From Ureibacillus thermophilus (GTDB lineage Bacteria > Bacillota > Bacilli > Bacillales_A > Planococcaceae): a DNA stretch of 49,487 nt. The stretch's first letter is position 1, and the number at the start of each line of letters is the position of its first letter. Made by a program: the position numbers and the translations under genes. The notes under the pieces were generated by a model. The model searched no databases, was not told where the DNA came from, and saw nothing but the letters and a program-made list of their open reading frames with translations. Location: assembly GCF_042657185.1 (NCBI RefSeq), contig NZ_JBHSNN010000022.1; one strand, given 5' to 3'. Shown one piece after another: positions 34,610 to 42,447 of the stretch.

Positions 34610-35005
34610 ATGACATATCGGACAAGCGAAATTCGAAAATCAATGCCGTTATTGCCTATAGGAACGGTCATTCAATTAACAGACTTGACTGCACGGCAAA
34701 TTCGCTATTACGAGGAGCAAGGTTTAATTTGCCCTCATCGTACAGAAGGCAATCAGCGAATGTTTTCTTTAAATGATGTAGATTTGCTTTTAGAAATTAA
34801 AGATTTACTTGAACAAGGGTTGAATATAGCGGGGATAAAAAAGGTTTTTGAGATGAAAAAAGAGGCAAAATTAGAAAGCAAGTTGGATAAAGAACTTTCT
34901 GAGGAAAAAATCCGCAGCATTTTGCGGGAGGAAATGAAAATTGCCCAATCCCGTTCCCAAAAACCTTCGCTTAGATATGCAGATGTTACTCGATATTACC
35001 AATAA
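34610..35005 (+). CDS. glnR: MerR-family nitrogen regulator GlnR
   Basis: A protein of 131 residues from ATG 34610 behind GGAGGGGAG; an in-frame TTG at 34595 sits on the ribosome site. The MerR-type winged helix (PIGTVIQLTDLTARQIRYYE, GNQRMFSLNDVDLLL) covers residues 10-85, then a helical C-terminal part. In Bacillus the GlnR tail senses feedback-inhibited glutamine synthetase, which stabilises DNA binding. It is encoded together with its partner GlnA and controlled by its own operator, as in B. subtilis. Confidence 0.95.
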   Translation: MTYRTSEIRKSMPLLPIGTVIQLTDLTARQIRYYEEQGLICPHRTEGNQRMFSLNDVDLLLEIKDLLEQGLNIAGIKKVFEMKKEAKLESKLDKELSEEKIRSILREEMKIAQSRSQKPSLRYADVTRYYQ

Positions 35006-35027
35006 TAACAAATAGGAGAGTGGAATT

Positions 35028-36362
35028 GTGGGTCGATACACAAAAGAAGACATCTATCGATTAGTGGAAGAAAAGGAAGTAAAATTCATCCGACTACAAT
35101 TTACAGATATTTTAGGAACCATTAAAAACGTAGAAATCCCTGTAAGCCAATTAGATAAAGCGCTGGACAATAAAATGATGTTCGATGGTTCATCCATTGA
35201 AGGTTTTGTGCGCATTGAAGAATCCGATATGTACCTATACCCAGATTTCGATACATTTATGGTCTTCCCTTGGACAACAGGAAAAGGAAAAGTGGCTCGC
35301 TTTATTTGCGATATATATACTGCTGATGGAGAGCCGTTCTTAGGCGACCCTCGCACAAATTTAAAACGTGTATTAAAAGAAATGGAAGCAATGGGCTTTA
35401 CACATTTTAATTTAGGGCCGGAACCAGAATTCTTCTTATTTAAATTAGATGAAAACGGAGAACCGACTCTTGAAGTGAACGACCATGGAGGCTATTTTGA
35501 CTTAGCCCCAACGGACCTAGGGGAAAACTGCCGCCGCGATATCGTCCTTGAATTGGAAGAAATGGGCTTTGAAGTGGAAGCTTCCCACCATGAAGTGGCG
35601 CCAGGCCAACATGAAATTGACTTCAAATACGCGGATGTTATTACAGCTTGCGACAATATTCAAACTTTCAAATTAGTGGTGAAAACCATTGCCCGCAAAC
35701 ATGGTTTACACGCAACATTTATGCCGAAGCCATTATTTGGCGAAGCCGGTTCAGGAATGCACTGCAACGTTTCTTTATTCAAAGGAAATGAAAATGCCTT
35801 CTTTGATCCAAACACGGAACTTGGATTATCTGAAACAGCAATGCAATTTATGGCTGGTTTGTTAAAACATGTGCAAAGTTTTACTGCCATTACAAACCCT
35901 ACAGTGAACTCATATAAACGTTTAGTTCCGGGTTTTGAAGCGCCTGTATATGTTGCTTGGTCTGCCCAAAACCGTTCGCCGTTGATTCGCGTTCCGGCGT
36001 CCCGTGGTGTGTCAACACGTCTTGAAGTGCGTTCCGTTGACCCATCTGCAAACCCATATTTAGCGATGGCGGTTATTTTAGCTGCTGGTTTGGATGGGAT
36101 TAAAAACAAATTAACGCCGCCAGCTCCAATTAACCGAAACATTTATGTGATGACGGAAGAGGAACGCCGCGAAAACGGAATTGAAAACTTGCCAGCGCAA
36201 TTAGATGATGCTCTTCGCTTGCTTGAAAAAGATGAAGTGGTGAAAAACGCACTTGGACCACACATCTATCAAAACTTTAAAGAAGCAAAAGAAATCGAAT
36301 TCGAAATGTACCGCTCCACAGTTCACCCGTGGGAGAGAGAGCATTATTTGAAGATGTATTAA
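35028..36362 (+). CDS. glnA: Type I glutamine synthetase
   Basis: A GSI-alpha enzyme of 444 residues starting with GTG behind AGGAGAG. It shows the beta-grasp N-terminus (FIRLQFTDILGTIKNVEIP), the GFVRIEESDM segment containing the Arg that mediates glutamine feedback inhibition in Bacillus, NLGPEPEFFLFKLD, the ammonia/ATP region KPLFGEAGSGMHCN, and a complete C-terminus. The adenylylation Tyr loop of GSI-beta enzymes is absent. It makes glutamine from glutamate, ammonia and ATP and, when feedback-inhibited, signals to GlnR and TnrA. Confidence 0.97.
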   Translation: MGRYTKEDIYRLVEEKEVKFIRLQFTDILGTIKNVEIPVSQLDKALDNKMMFDGSSIEGFVRIEESDMYLYPDFDTFMVFPWTTGKGKVARFICDIYTADGEPFLGDPRTNLKRVLKEMEAMGFTHFNLGPEPEFFLFKLDENGEPTLEVNDHGGYFDLAPTDLGENCRRDIVLELEEMGFEVEASHHEVAPGQHEIDFKYADVITACDNIQTFKLVVKTIARKHGLHATFMPKPLFGEAGSGMHCNVSLFKGNENAFFDPNTELGLSETAMQFMAGLLKHVQSFTAITNPTVNSYKRLVPGFEAPVYVAWSAQNRSPLIRVPASRGVSTRLEVRSVDPSANPYLAMAVILAAGLDGIKNKLTPPAPINRNIYVMTEEERRENGIENLPAQLDDALRLLEKDEVVKNALGPHIYQNFKEAKEIEFEMYRSTVHPWEREHYLKMY

Positions 36363-36380
36363 TTAGTGAAGTATACAAAC

Positions 36381-36423
36381 ACAGCAGCCTTAGAATTATC
36401 TATTGGCTGCTGTTTTACATTTT
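36381..36423 (+). terminator. Terminator of glnRA
   Basis: ACAGCAGCC (36381-36389) pairs perfectly with GGCTGCTGT (36405-36413) across 15 bases, followed by TTTACATTTT. It also lies next to the stop codon of the convergent pilus gene. Confidence 0.75.
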
Positions 36424-38305
36424 ACATTTGTTTATCGATATATCTCGGTATGTCAACATTGTAGATTAGTTCTTCTGTTCGATTTAATTGAAGATATGTG
36501 GCAACTACATCTTCGTTATAATGAACTTGCAAACGTGAGTGGTATTTATAGCATTTTTGTTGGTTATTTTTATTCGGATAACTACAGCGAGAATCATTCG
36601 GAGATTGATACGAATTGTAAGTATCATAATCATCTTGTTTTTCACTTTTTAGGAAATAATTTCCTTCATAATTTTCGCTATTCGAAAACCGACTTTCACT
36701 AGAATTTCCCCTGATAGCATGTAAAGTAATTCTATTCCCATAAATACCGCCATGGATTTTCATATTGGATCCTACACCGTATATTTCAAGTTCTTGATCT
36801 GAATAAAGATAACCATAAAATTCACTCGGATTATCATGATTAGACCATGCTGAATTTTTAGATAATTTTATTTTTCCTTTTGAGAAAATAACTAACGTAC
36901 CATTCGAATTTTCGCCATTATCATTTTTGTAAGTAAGGCTGTTTATTTTCGAATATTCAATATCAACTCCTGATTGACCATTTACATAAATTAATGCATT
37001 AGCTGATAAGTCAGAATTATTAATAATGAGTTTTCCATTCACAAAGATACTACCTTGCAGTTCAACTTTACCTGTAATCGTCAAATCACCATTTACATAC
37101 AAAGTATCGTTTATTTTGACTTTTGTTCCACCTTCAATTCTTAAATTCGCATTCGTAGCAAGGCGATCAAACTCAAAATTACCGTCGTTTAATACAAAGG
37201 TCTCTGTATTATCTAGTACATAGTAACTTGGTTTTGTACAAAAGGAGTATCCACACAAAATTTCTGTATAAACTAAGTATCTTTTACCTTTATGAGGACC
37301 ACTTTCTATGTTGTAACTATTTGGAATTGATCGTAAATCTGTTGTATTAGGTGAAGTTCTTTTGTAGTAATAAGCAGATTTTTTACTCTCTATATCCACT
37401 GGTTTTATTTCTGAATCGGTAGTGATAACCGAAGGAGCAGTATCAAATACGCTAGTATCAAATAAATCGCTTATTTTATCTTTTTCGATGTTACGTAATA
37501 CGCTATTATTCAATGAATGAATCCCATCGTAACGTTGACTACTATTTAGTTTGTCTACCACTTGATAAAATTTACTATTATTACCTACTACAATTTTTGG
37601 GCTACTATGTTTACTTGTTGATTTCATACTTGGCTTTAAGCTTTTAACCCAATAGTGATAATTAAGTTTTATATGAGCTTTATCGTAAGTGGTTAAGCTT
37701 CCGTTAAACCTTAGATCGCCAGTTATTTGTACTGCACCGTTTAAATGAATATTTCCTTGTGAAGTGAGTGCATATTTTAACTGTTCAGGAACTTTATCAG
37801 CTCCAATTTCTACAAATGTTGTTAATTGTTTTCTTTTCCCATTAACATTACCAATGCTTACTATTTCAAATTTTCTTTTTAATACATTTAATTCTCCTTC
37901 TTCATCATAAACTGGATGTACCTTTTTAATACAAGCGATAGATTGATCGGAAGCCTTACTTGTTGTAACGACTAATCCGCTAATAAGATTCCCGTTAGAG
38001 TCGAATGTACATCGATATTTCGGATGATTTTCGTCATAATTTTCTAACTCATCAATAAAATCATCTTTTGATTTTCCGCTTTTTGTAAAATTGGCAAGGC
38101 TAGTATTGATATCATTTACAATATAATCTAAGCCCTTTTCTGCTAAATTTAATGATTGAACATTTTCTTCGCGAGTAGTGTTTCTTACGGTCCCGTTCAT
38201 AGATAATGTAACTAATGAAAAAGCTATTACTGAAAATAATATGATAATCGCAAAGGTAAGGAATAGGGTGTATCCTTGTGAATTGTTAATATATTTTTTT
38301 AACAT
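36422..38305 (-). CDS. Large PilX-type pilin-like protein with bactofilin/beta-helix-like body
   Basis: A protein of 627 residues from ATG 38305, with GAGGAGGG just upstream; an in-frame ATG at 38374 would run into the previous gene. The N-terminus matches PilX N-domains: NNSQGYTLFLTFAIIILFSV, then NLAEKGLDYI. It has the Gly before the hydrophobic helix but no Glu at +5. The middle has repeated short beta-strand units (YVNGDLTITGKVELQGSIFV, NGKLIINNSDLSANALIYVN), like bactofilins or beta-helices, and a Cys pair (CGYSFCTKP). Last gene of the minus-strand minor-pilin operon. Function is inferred: a large minor pilin, perhaps the tip adhesin or initiation subunit. Confidence 0.7.
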   Translation of the reverse strand: MLKKYINNSQGYTLFLTFAIIILFSVIAFSLVTLSMNGTVRNTTREENVQSLNLAEKGLDYIVNDINTSLANFTKSGKSKDDFIDELENYDENHPKYRCTFDSNGNLISGLVVTTSKASDQSIACIKKVHPVYDEEGELNVLKRKFEIVSIGNVNGKRKQLTTFVEIGADKVPEQLKYALTSQGNIHLNGAVQITGDLRFNGSLTTYDKAHIKLNYHYWVKSLKPSMKSTSKHSSPKIVVGNNSKFYQVVDKLNSSQRYDGIHSLNNSVLRNIEKDKISDLFDTSVFDTAPSVITTDSEIKPVDIESKKSAYYYKRTSPNTTDLRSIPNSYNIESGPHKGKRYLVYTEILCGYSFCTKPSYYVLDNTETFVLNDGNFEFDRLATNANLRIEGGTKVKINDTLYVNGDLTITGKVELQGSIFVNGKLIINNSDLSANALIYVNGQSGVDIEYSKINSLTYKNDNGENSNGTLVIFSKGKIKLSKNSAWSNHDNPSEFYGYLYSDQELEIYGVGSNMKIHGGIYGNRITLHAIRGNSSESRFSNSENYEGNYFLKSEKQDDYDTYNSYQSPNDSRCSYPNKNNQQKCYKYHSRLQVHYNEDVVATYLQLNRTEELIYNVDIPRYIDKQM

Positions 38306-38306
38306 A

Positions 38307-38813
38307 CTAACCCTCCTCTTCTTCTTTTTTAAGATCATTGATTGATCGAACTTCAGTTTTAAAGGTTTTTTCAAAATTATTTTTGGTCGATTGTAAAGTC
38401 AACATGATAGTATACGTACGATTAAGATTGGTATCCTCAGTGTACCCAATTTCGCTTTTTTCCCATACCACTTCAACGATTGCATCATTGTATTGAAGTG
38501 TTGAACCATTTAAATAAATTTGCCCATTTTTAAATCCAGTAATAGTTGAAGAATCATCAATTTTTTCAAGATAATAATTATTGTGACTAGGATCTTCTAT
38601 AAATTTAAATTCAGAATTTTTTGATGTATATATTTCTTTTATTAGACTCGACAGAATAAAATCCGCTGCGTCTCTTATAGCAATTTCGGAGGTTACCTTT
38701 TCTTGTGTTTTAAAAGAATTGATTAAAAGGGTAGTAGAAAAAAGAAGTACAAAGCTGGAAATAATGATTGCTGCAAGTAGCTCAACTAAAGTGAGGCCTC
38801 TTTGATTATTCAT
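38307..38813 (-). CDS. Type IV minor pilin, PilW/GspJ-like
   Basis: A prepilin of 168 residues with a six-residue leader. MNNQRG is followed by LTLVELLAAIIISSFVLLF, the type III signal with Gly at -1 and Glu at +5. The rest is a small globular domain of mixed strands. It ends with a Glu-rich tail (LKKEEEEG). It overlaps the previous gene by eight bases and is separated by one base from the large PilX-type gene, so the three are translated from one message. Assignment to PilW or GspJ is by size and order (after a PilV-like protein). Confidence 0.82.
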   Translation of the reverse strand: MNNQRGLTLVELLAAIIISSFVLLFSTTLLINSFKTQEKVTSEIAIRDAADFILSSLIKEIYTSKNSEFKFIEDPSHNNYYLEKIDDSSTITGFKNGQIYLNGSTLQYNDAIVEVVWEKSEIGYTEDTNLNRTYTIMLTLQSTKNNFEKTFKTEVRSINDLKKEEEEG

Positions 38814-39240
38814 ATATTACGTACCCCTCTACAGTACTTTTTTTACCGTTATATTCAACAGTAACAATAACGTTAATTAATTTGTTGTTTTTTTCATTGT
38901 TATTTTGTGTTGCAATAATTTCGAGGTCGTAAGTATCGCCGCCCGAATATATTTCTTTTGTTTTTCGAATAGTTTGATTATAATTTACTGTATGATCTAC
39001 TGGGGGTAAATTACCGGTTTCAAAAGGAGATAACTTTATTCTTTCAAGTTCTGCTTCAGCTAAATTGATAGCAATTAACTTGTCATTATTGTAATTAGCA
39101 GTATTAAACGAAGAAATGAATAATGAATAAAAGCTAAGTAAAGCGATTGTAATTAAAACAATTGATGCGACAGCTTCAACTAACGAAAAACCTTGATTAT
39201 TCTTAATCATATTAAAAATTTTTAAATACAATTTCTTCAC
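38806..39240 (-). CDS. Type IV minor pilin, PilV/GspI-like
   Basis: A prepilin of 144 residues. The cleavage site is NNQG followed by FSLVEAVASIVLITIALLSF, with Glu at +5 after a leader of about 17 residues. NLAEAELERI after the helix is typical of PilV/GspI. It has GTG at 39240 as first codon, but the AGGTG there may instead serve a TTG at 39231, which would shorten the leader by three residues. First gene of the minus-strand minor-pilin set downstream of an IS remnant. Confidence 0.82.
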   Translation of the reverse strand: MKKLYLKIFNMIKNNQGFSLVEAVASIVLITIALLSFYSLFISSFNTANYNNDKLIAINLAEAELERIKLSPFETGNLPPVDHTVNYNQTIRKTKEIYSGGDTYDLEIIATQNNNEKNNKLINVIVTVEYNGKKSTVEGYVIYE

Positions 39241-39549
39241 CTACCTGTCATAACAACAAAAAATGTCTTTGATGAATAGAGATTGAACAATGAAAAACAA
39301 ATGCATAAAGTATGGATTTGAGTAGCAGTGATTATTATTTATTGAATGAATGATCCCAAATATTGAAGAAATCTTTTTCGTTGTATTTTATGAGTAAACT
39401 TTCAGATTTGATGAAATAGTAGTAATAAAGACATATTTTAAATAGAAAAGTTTTAAGATTAATTATTAATATAATACAAATGTAATAGGTGGTTGAAAAT
39501 GGGTATAAAGTCATAAAAATGCTATGAACTTACATTTATGACTTAGAAA
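39241..39549. other. AT-rich interval between minor pilins and IS remnant
   Basis: About 310 bases without a credible gene. It must hold the minus-strand promoter of the minor-pilin operon unless transcription comes from further upstream, but the A/T-richness yields several weak -10-like boxes and no clear -35/-10 pair. No stable hairpin was seen. Confidence 0.6.
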
Positions 39550-39999
39550 TTAGTAAAAATTTCTTTTGGAGTGTAGGTCGTTCCACTTCTTTTTTTTCAC
39601 ATTTTTAATATCCCGTTTGTTTGCAACAATAAATGTCATTGTTTTACTCAATCCTTTACCCGAATCTTTTATATTACAATGACTAGTATACTTTTTCACC
39701 CACTTCATTAAAATCGTTCTACCTGAAATTTGATGTTTTTTCATTAATTCGAGTAAAGAATATTCACCAGATAAATAATCCTCCACCGCTTGAATCTTCT
39801 GTTTTCTTGTATAGCATCGTGGAGAAAAGTTAGAGCGAAAGACCGCTTCACCAAAAGCTTCATACTTTCGAACCCATTCTTTTAAAGTGCTTTGGGGAAT
39901 TTTATATTGACGAGCAAGCTTTTCAAATGAATAATCACCCATTAAATAGAAATGAATCAGTTTTAACATAAACTCTTTAGGATACTTGTAAAAGGTCAT
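39550..39999 (-). pseudogene. IS3-family OrfA transposase, 3'-truncated
   Basis: The first ~115 residues contain two helix-turn-helix repeats of the IS3-family OrfA type: KEFMLKLIHFYLMGDYSFEK...STLKEWVRKYEAFG and KQKIQAVEDYLSGEYSLLEL...RTILMKWVKKY. After SKTMT the family pattern stops and an unrelated basic tail (IVANKRDIKNVKKKKWND) runs to a stop. No OrfB catalytic subunit follows. This is therefore the 5' part of an element whose remainder was deleted; the native OrfA end is missing. Confidence 0.75.
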
Positions 40000-40086
40000 A
40001 ATGAAAGCCCCCTATTAGGTCAGATGAATTTTTATTTTTTCATCTGTCTACCTAATAGGGAGCATATCACTTTCCGGACAGTTCCA
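39640..40086 (-). mobile_element. 5' remnant of an IS3-family element
   Basis: Reading the minus strand, the element starts near 40086 with TGGAACTGTCCGGAAAGTG, an IS3-type left end. A leader with direct partial repeats (CCTATTAGG around 40013 and 40052) follows, then orfA. Similarity to an OrfA appears to break off around 39640, and no second end is found. It lies between the small pilin-like gene at 40215 and the minor pilins, all on the same strand. The inner limit is approximate. Confidence 0.6.
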
Positions 40087-40099
40087 TTTCTAATAGTCA

Positions 40100-40205
40100 C
40101 ATTAAATACGCCTCCTCGTCGCAACTTTGCGGCGAAAGCACTAGCGACAGCCGTAAAAGGGGCGTCTTGAAATGACTTTTCAGACACCCCCTTTGCGGAC
40201 AGCCC
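40100..40205. repeat. GC-rich palindromic patch, possible mobile-element remnant
   Basis: This stretch is much richer in G and C than the A/T-rich surroundings and holds nested inverted repeats, for example TCGTCGCAACTTTGCGGCGA (40117-40136). Its end, read on the minus strand, is GGGGCTGTCCGCAAAGGGGG, similar to the ends of some insertion sequences. It has no coding content. A remnant of a repeat family is likely but not proven. Confidence 0.45.
40159..40190 (-). terminator. Terminator of the small pilin-like gene
   Basis: On the minus strand GGGGTGTCTGAAAA pairs with TTTCAAGACGCCCC (G-T wobbles allowed) and is followed by TTTTACGG. It lies 25 bases after the stop codon at 40215 and would block read-through into the minor-pilin genes. 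Confidence 0.65.
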
Positions 40206-40214
40206 CTTAAATGA

Positions 40215-40673
40215 TTATTCATTTTCTGACGTTTCCCATTTCAAAACATTATTTTTTTCTATGATTCGAGAACCGCTTTTCTTATCGAATACAGCGACGT
40301 TTATTATGGATAAATTTTTTTCTGTTTTATGGGGTCTCATTTTCAAAATAACGTAAAATTCATCATCTTCATCATATTCCTTTTCGAAGGTGAAGACGGC
40401 GTACTCTCCTTCTTTCGGTTCACGATAACCAATCGATTGGATTGCTTCGAAACGTTTTTCAAAGGGATATTTTTCAGTAACGGCAAAGATTTTAGCAAGC
40501 TCTGCTTCTGCCACTTTTGTAGCTTCTGCTACCACTTCTTCTGAAAATTTTAAATTTCGGTCTTTCATAGTAAAATAAACCGTTGCAACGCCTGAAATTA
40601 GGAAAAAAACACAAAGAATGACTACTGTAATGATAAGAGGTTTACCGCCTCTTTCGTTTTTTAGGTATTTCAC
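40215..40673 (-). CDS. Small membrane-anchored pilin-like protein
   Basis: A protein of about 152 residues. A short basic N-terminus with Gly-Gly (LKNERGGKPL) leads into one hydrophobic helix (IITVVILCVFFLISGVATVY) and then a soluble domain with a Lys/Glu-rich helix and beta-strand end. This resembles PilX-like accessory pilins, but the +5 Glu is missing, so it may not be a normal PilD substrate. GTG 40673 is chosen because AGAAGGTG is well spaced before it; a GTG at 40682 lies in that ribosome site. It is divergent from the VanW-pil operon and was probably once continuous with the minor pilins downstream. No specific family recognised. Confidence 0.6.
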   Translation of the reverse strand: MKYLKNERGGKPLIITVVILCVFFLISGVATVYFTMKDRNLKFSEEVVAEATKVAEAELAKIFAVTEKYPFEKRFEAIQSIGYREPKEGEYAVFTFEKEYDEDDEFYVILKMRPHKTEKNLSIINVAVFDKKSGSRIIEKNNVLKWETSENE

Positions 40674-40682
40674 TATATGCAC

Positions 40683-41115
40683 CTTCTTATATATGTGGTT
40701 TAAAATTTATCTTCAATGTAACCGAAAAAGGTGAAAATTGCTAGTGGATTCAAAGGTTTGTTCTTTCATTGTCATAATTTTAAGTATTTATGGCGGATGA
40801 TCCTCTTGAATATAATGGAAAAAATCAGGGTACAAAAATGAAACAAAATATACAAATCTTAATACATATAACAAAGTTTTATTAATACCATAATAGTATA
40901 AGAGAACTATTATTTTTTAATAAAAGATATCAGCGATTCTATAGTTAATGAAAAAACAGCTAAATTTTCACAAATTAGGCATAAAGAATCATACAAAATT
41001 ATAGAAAATATTGTAATCTATAATTATAGTGACTTATTAATCAATTCGACATTTTTTTGTTTTAGTATTTTTTAGCTAAAATAATGAAAATAAATTACAG
41101 CGACGAGGTGATAGG
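40683..41115. other. Divergent control region of the pilus island
   Basis: About 430 very A/T-rich bases between the minus-strand pilin genes and the plus-strand pil operon, with no gene. A perfect 12-base palindrome CTATAATTATAG lies at 41018-41029, about 90 bases before the first pil gene; it includes a TATAAT and could be an operator. No -35/-10 pair is convincing on either strand. This is the expected place for control of both operons. Confidence 0.5.
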
Positions 41116-42432
41116 TTGAAGTACATAAAATACCATAAAGCATTCACCTTCATCCTTGTGATTATTGCAATGATTTGCTTAATTGTTTTCATGCAAACTT
41201 CATTAAAAGCTTCTGCGGACGGGAAACGAGCAAATGGTTCTACTATTGGTGGAGTCAATGTTTCTGGTTTGAAAGATGATGAAATAAAAGAAGTGCTGGA
41301 AAATGCAATTCTTGAATGGAAATCAGAGCCAATCATCATACAGGGTGGCGGTGCAGAACTGACGATTAATCCACAGGAAATACAATTTGATATCGAACGG
41401 TCAATAAAAAATTACCGAAATCTAACAGACAAACCATTTTTCCTGTTTTGGACATCTGATAGGAAAGTGCAAATTCCAATATATATATCAGAAAGTGAAG
41501 TTGTAAAAAATCAAATTTCTAACATCTCCATTTGGGATACGGAAGAAACTTACAATCAAGTTGTTATGCAAGCTTCTTATTTAAAATCCCATGAAATTGA
41601 GGCAATTGTAACCGATACGACACAGCTTAAAAATGAAAGAATCGCATTATCCATTGAGGAAATTCCCGAAAACGCAATAGGCGTACAATTATTAGCGGAA
41701 GCTTTGGACGAATATATATTAAAGCCGAACAACCCATTTTCTTTGTTGACAGATTTAGAAAATCTAACAGATTCCGCAAACATTGAAGGATTAAATTTTT
41801 TTGGCTCAATGATTTACAATACAGTTTTACAAAGCAAAGTGGAGATTTTGGAAAGACACCCGCAAAAAGAGATTCCAGATTATTTGCAGCCCGGCATGGA
41901 TGTATATATAGATGCTTTTACAGAGAAGGATTTACAATTTGTTAATGTTTCTGAGCATCCATATTTGCTGAAAACAACTGTTGAAGACAATCGGTTGAAA
42001 GTGGAGTTGTATTCTAGCGTAAAAGAAGCGACAGTCCAAGTTTATGTTGATCAACAACCTATCGCACCTCGAATCATAAACAGATACTCTAAAGATTTGC
42101 CAATGGGTGCAACGAAGTTAATTCAAGAAGAGAAACAGGGTCTTCGAGTAACGGTTACAAGAAAGATTTCGGAAAATGGGGACGAACAAATACAAGAGAT
42201 TAGTAGAGATTATTATGCTCCAATAAATCGAATCGTGTTGAAATCAACAAGTCAACCAGTTTCTGATGCGATTGAAGAACAGGGCAATAACACAAATTCT
42301 AGTCTAGTAGAAAACGTGGATTTAGATGGTGATGGATTACCGGATTACGACAACAGCAATGAAGTGAGTCTTGATGAAGATTTGCCTCCTGGAAGTTACT
42401 ATGATAAAGGCGGTAATTTAGTAACTCCATAG
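41116..42432 (+). CDS. Degenerate VanW/G5-like envelope protein heading the pil operon
   Basis: A protein of 438 residues from TTG 41116 behind GAGGTGA. One N-terminal membrane helix (AFTFILVIIAMICLIVFM) anchors a large outside part. The centre follows VanW: NPFSLLTDLENL and then MIYNTVLQSKVEILERHPQK resemble the VanW signature, but the conserved Cys-Gln-Val-Ser core is replaced (GLNFFGSM). A G5-like segment (LRVTVTRKISENGDEQ...YAPINRIV) follows. DLDGDGLPDYDNSNE near the C-terminus is a classic Ca-binding loop. The stop lies 15 bases before pilB, so it is part of the pilus operon. A role in anchoring or passing the pilus through the peptidoglycan is inference. Confidence 0.72.
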   Translation: MKYIKYHKAFTFILVIIAMICLIVFMQTSLKASADGKRANGSTIGGVNVSGLKDDEIKEVLENAILEWKSEPIIIQGGGAELTINPQEIQFDIERSIKNYRNLTDKPFFLFWTSDRKVQIPIYISESEVVKNQISNISIWDTEETYNQVVMQASYLKSHEIEAIVTDTTQLKNERIALSIEEIPENAIGVQLLAEALDEYILKPNNPFSLLTDLENLTDSANIEGLNFFGSMIYNTVLQSKVEILERHPQKEIPDYLQPGMDVYIDAFTEKDLQFVNVSEHPYLLKTTVEDNRLKVELYSSVKEATVQVYVDQQPIAPRIINRYSKDLPMGATKLIQEEKQGLRVTVTRKISENGDEQIQEISRDYYAPINRIVLKSTSQPVSDAIEEQGNNTNSSLVENVDLDGDGLPDYDNSNEVSLDEDLPPGSYYDKGGNLVTP

Positions 42433-42447
42433 AAAGGAGAGGACAAA

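Noticed and set aside
36403..36702. 99-codon plus-strand frame after glnA
   Set aside because: It begins inside the glnA terminator and lies opposite the large PilX-type gene, with no ribosome site.
40117..40136. CRISPR-like repeat in the GC-rich patch
   Set aside because: The internal repeats are palindromic arms occurring once; there is no regularly spaced array.
40688..40716. Minus-strand promoter TTGAAG-N17-TATATA before the small pilin-like gene
   Set aside because: Its transcription start would fall at about 40681, inside the ribosome site AGAAGGTG of the gene, so it is unlikely to be functional.
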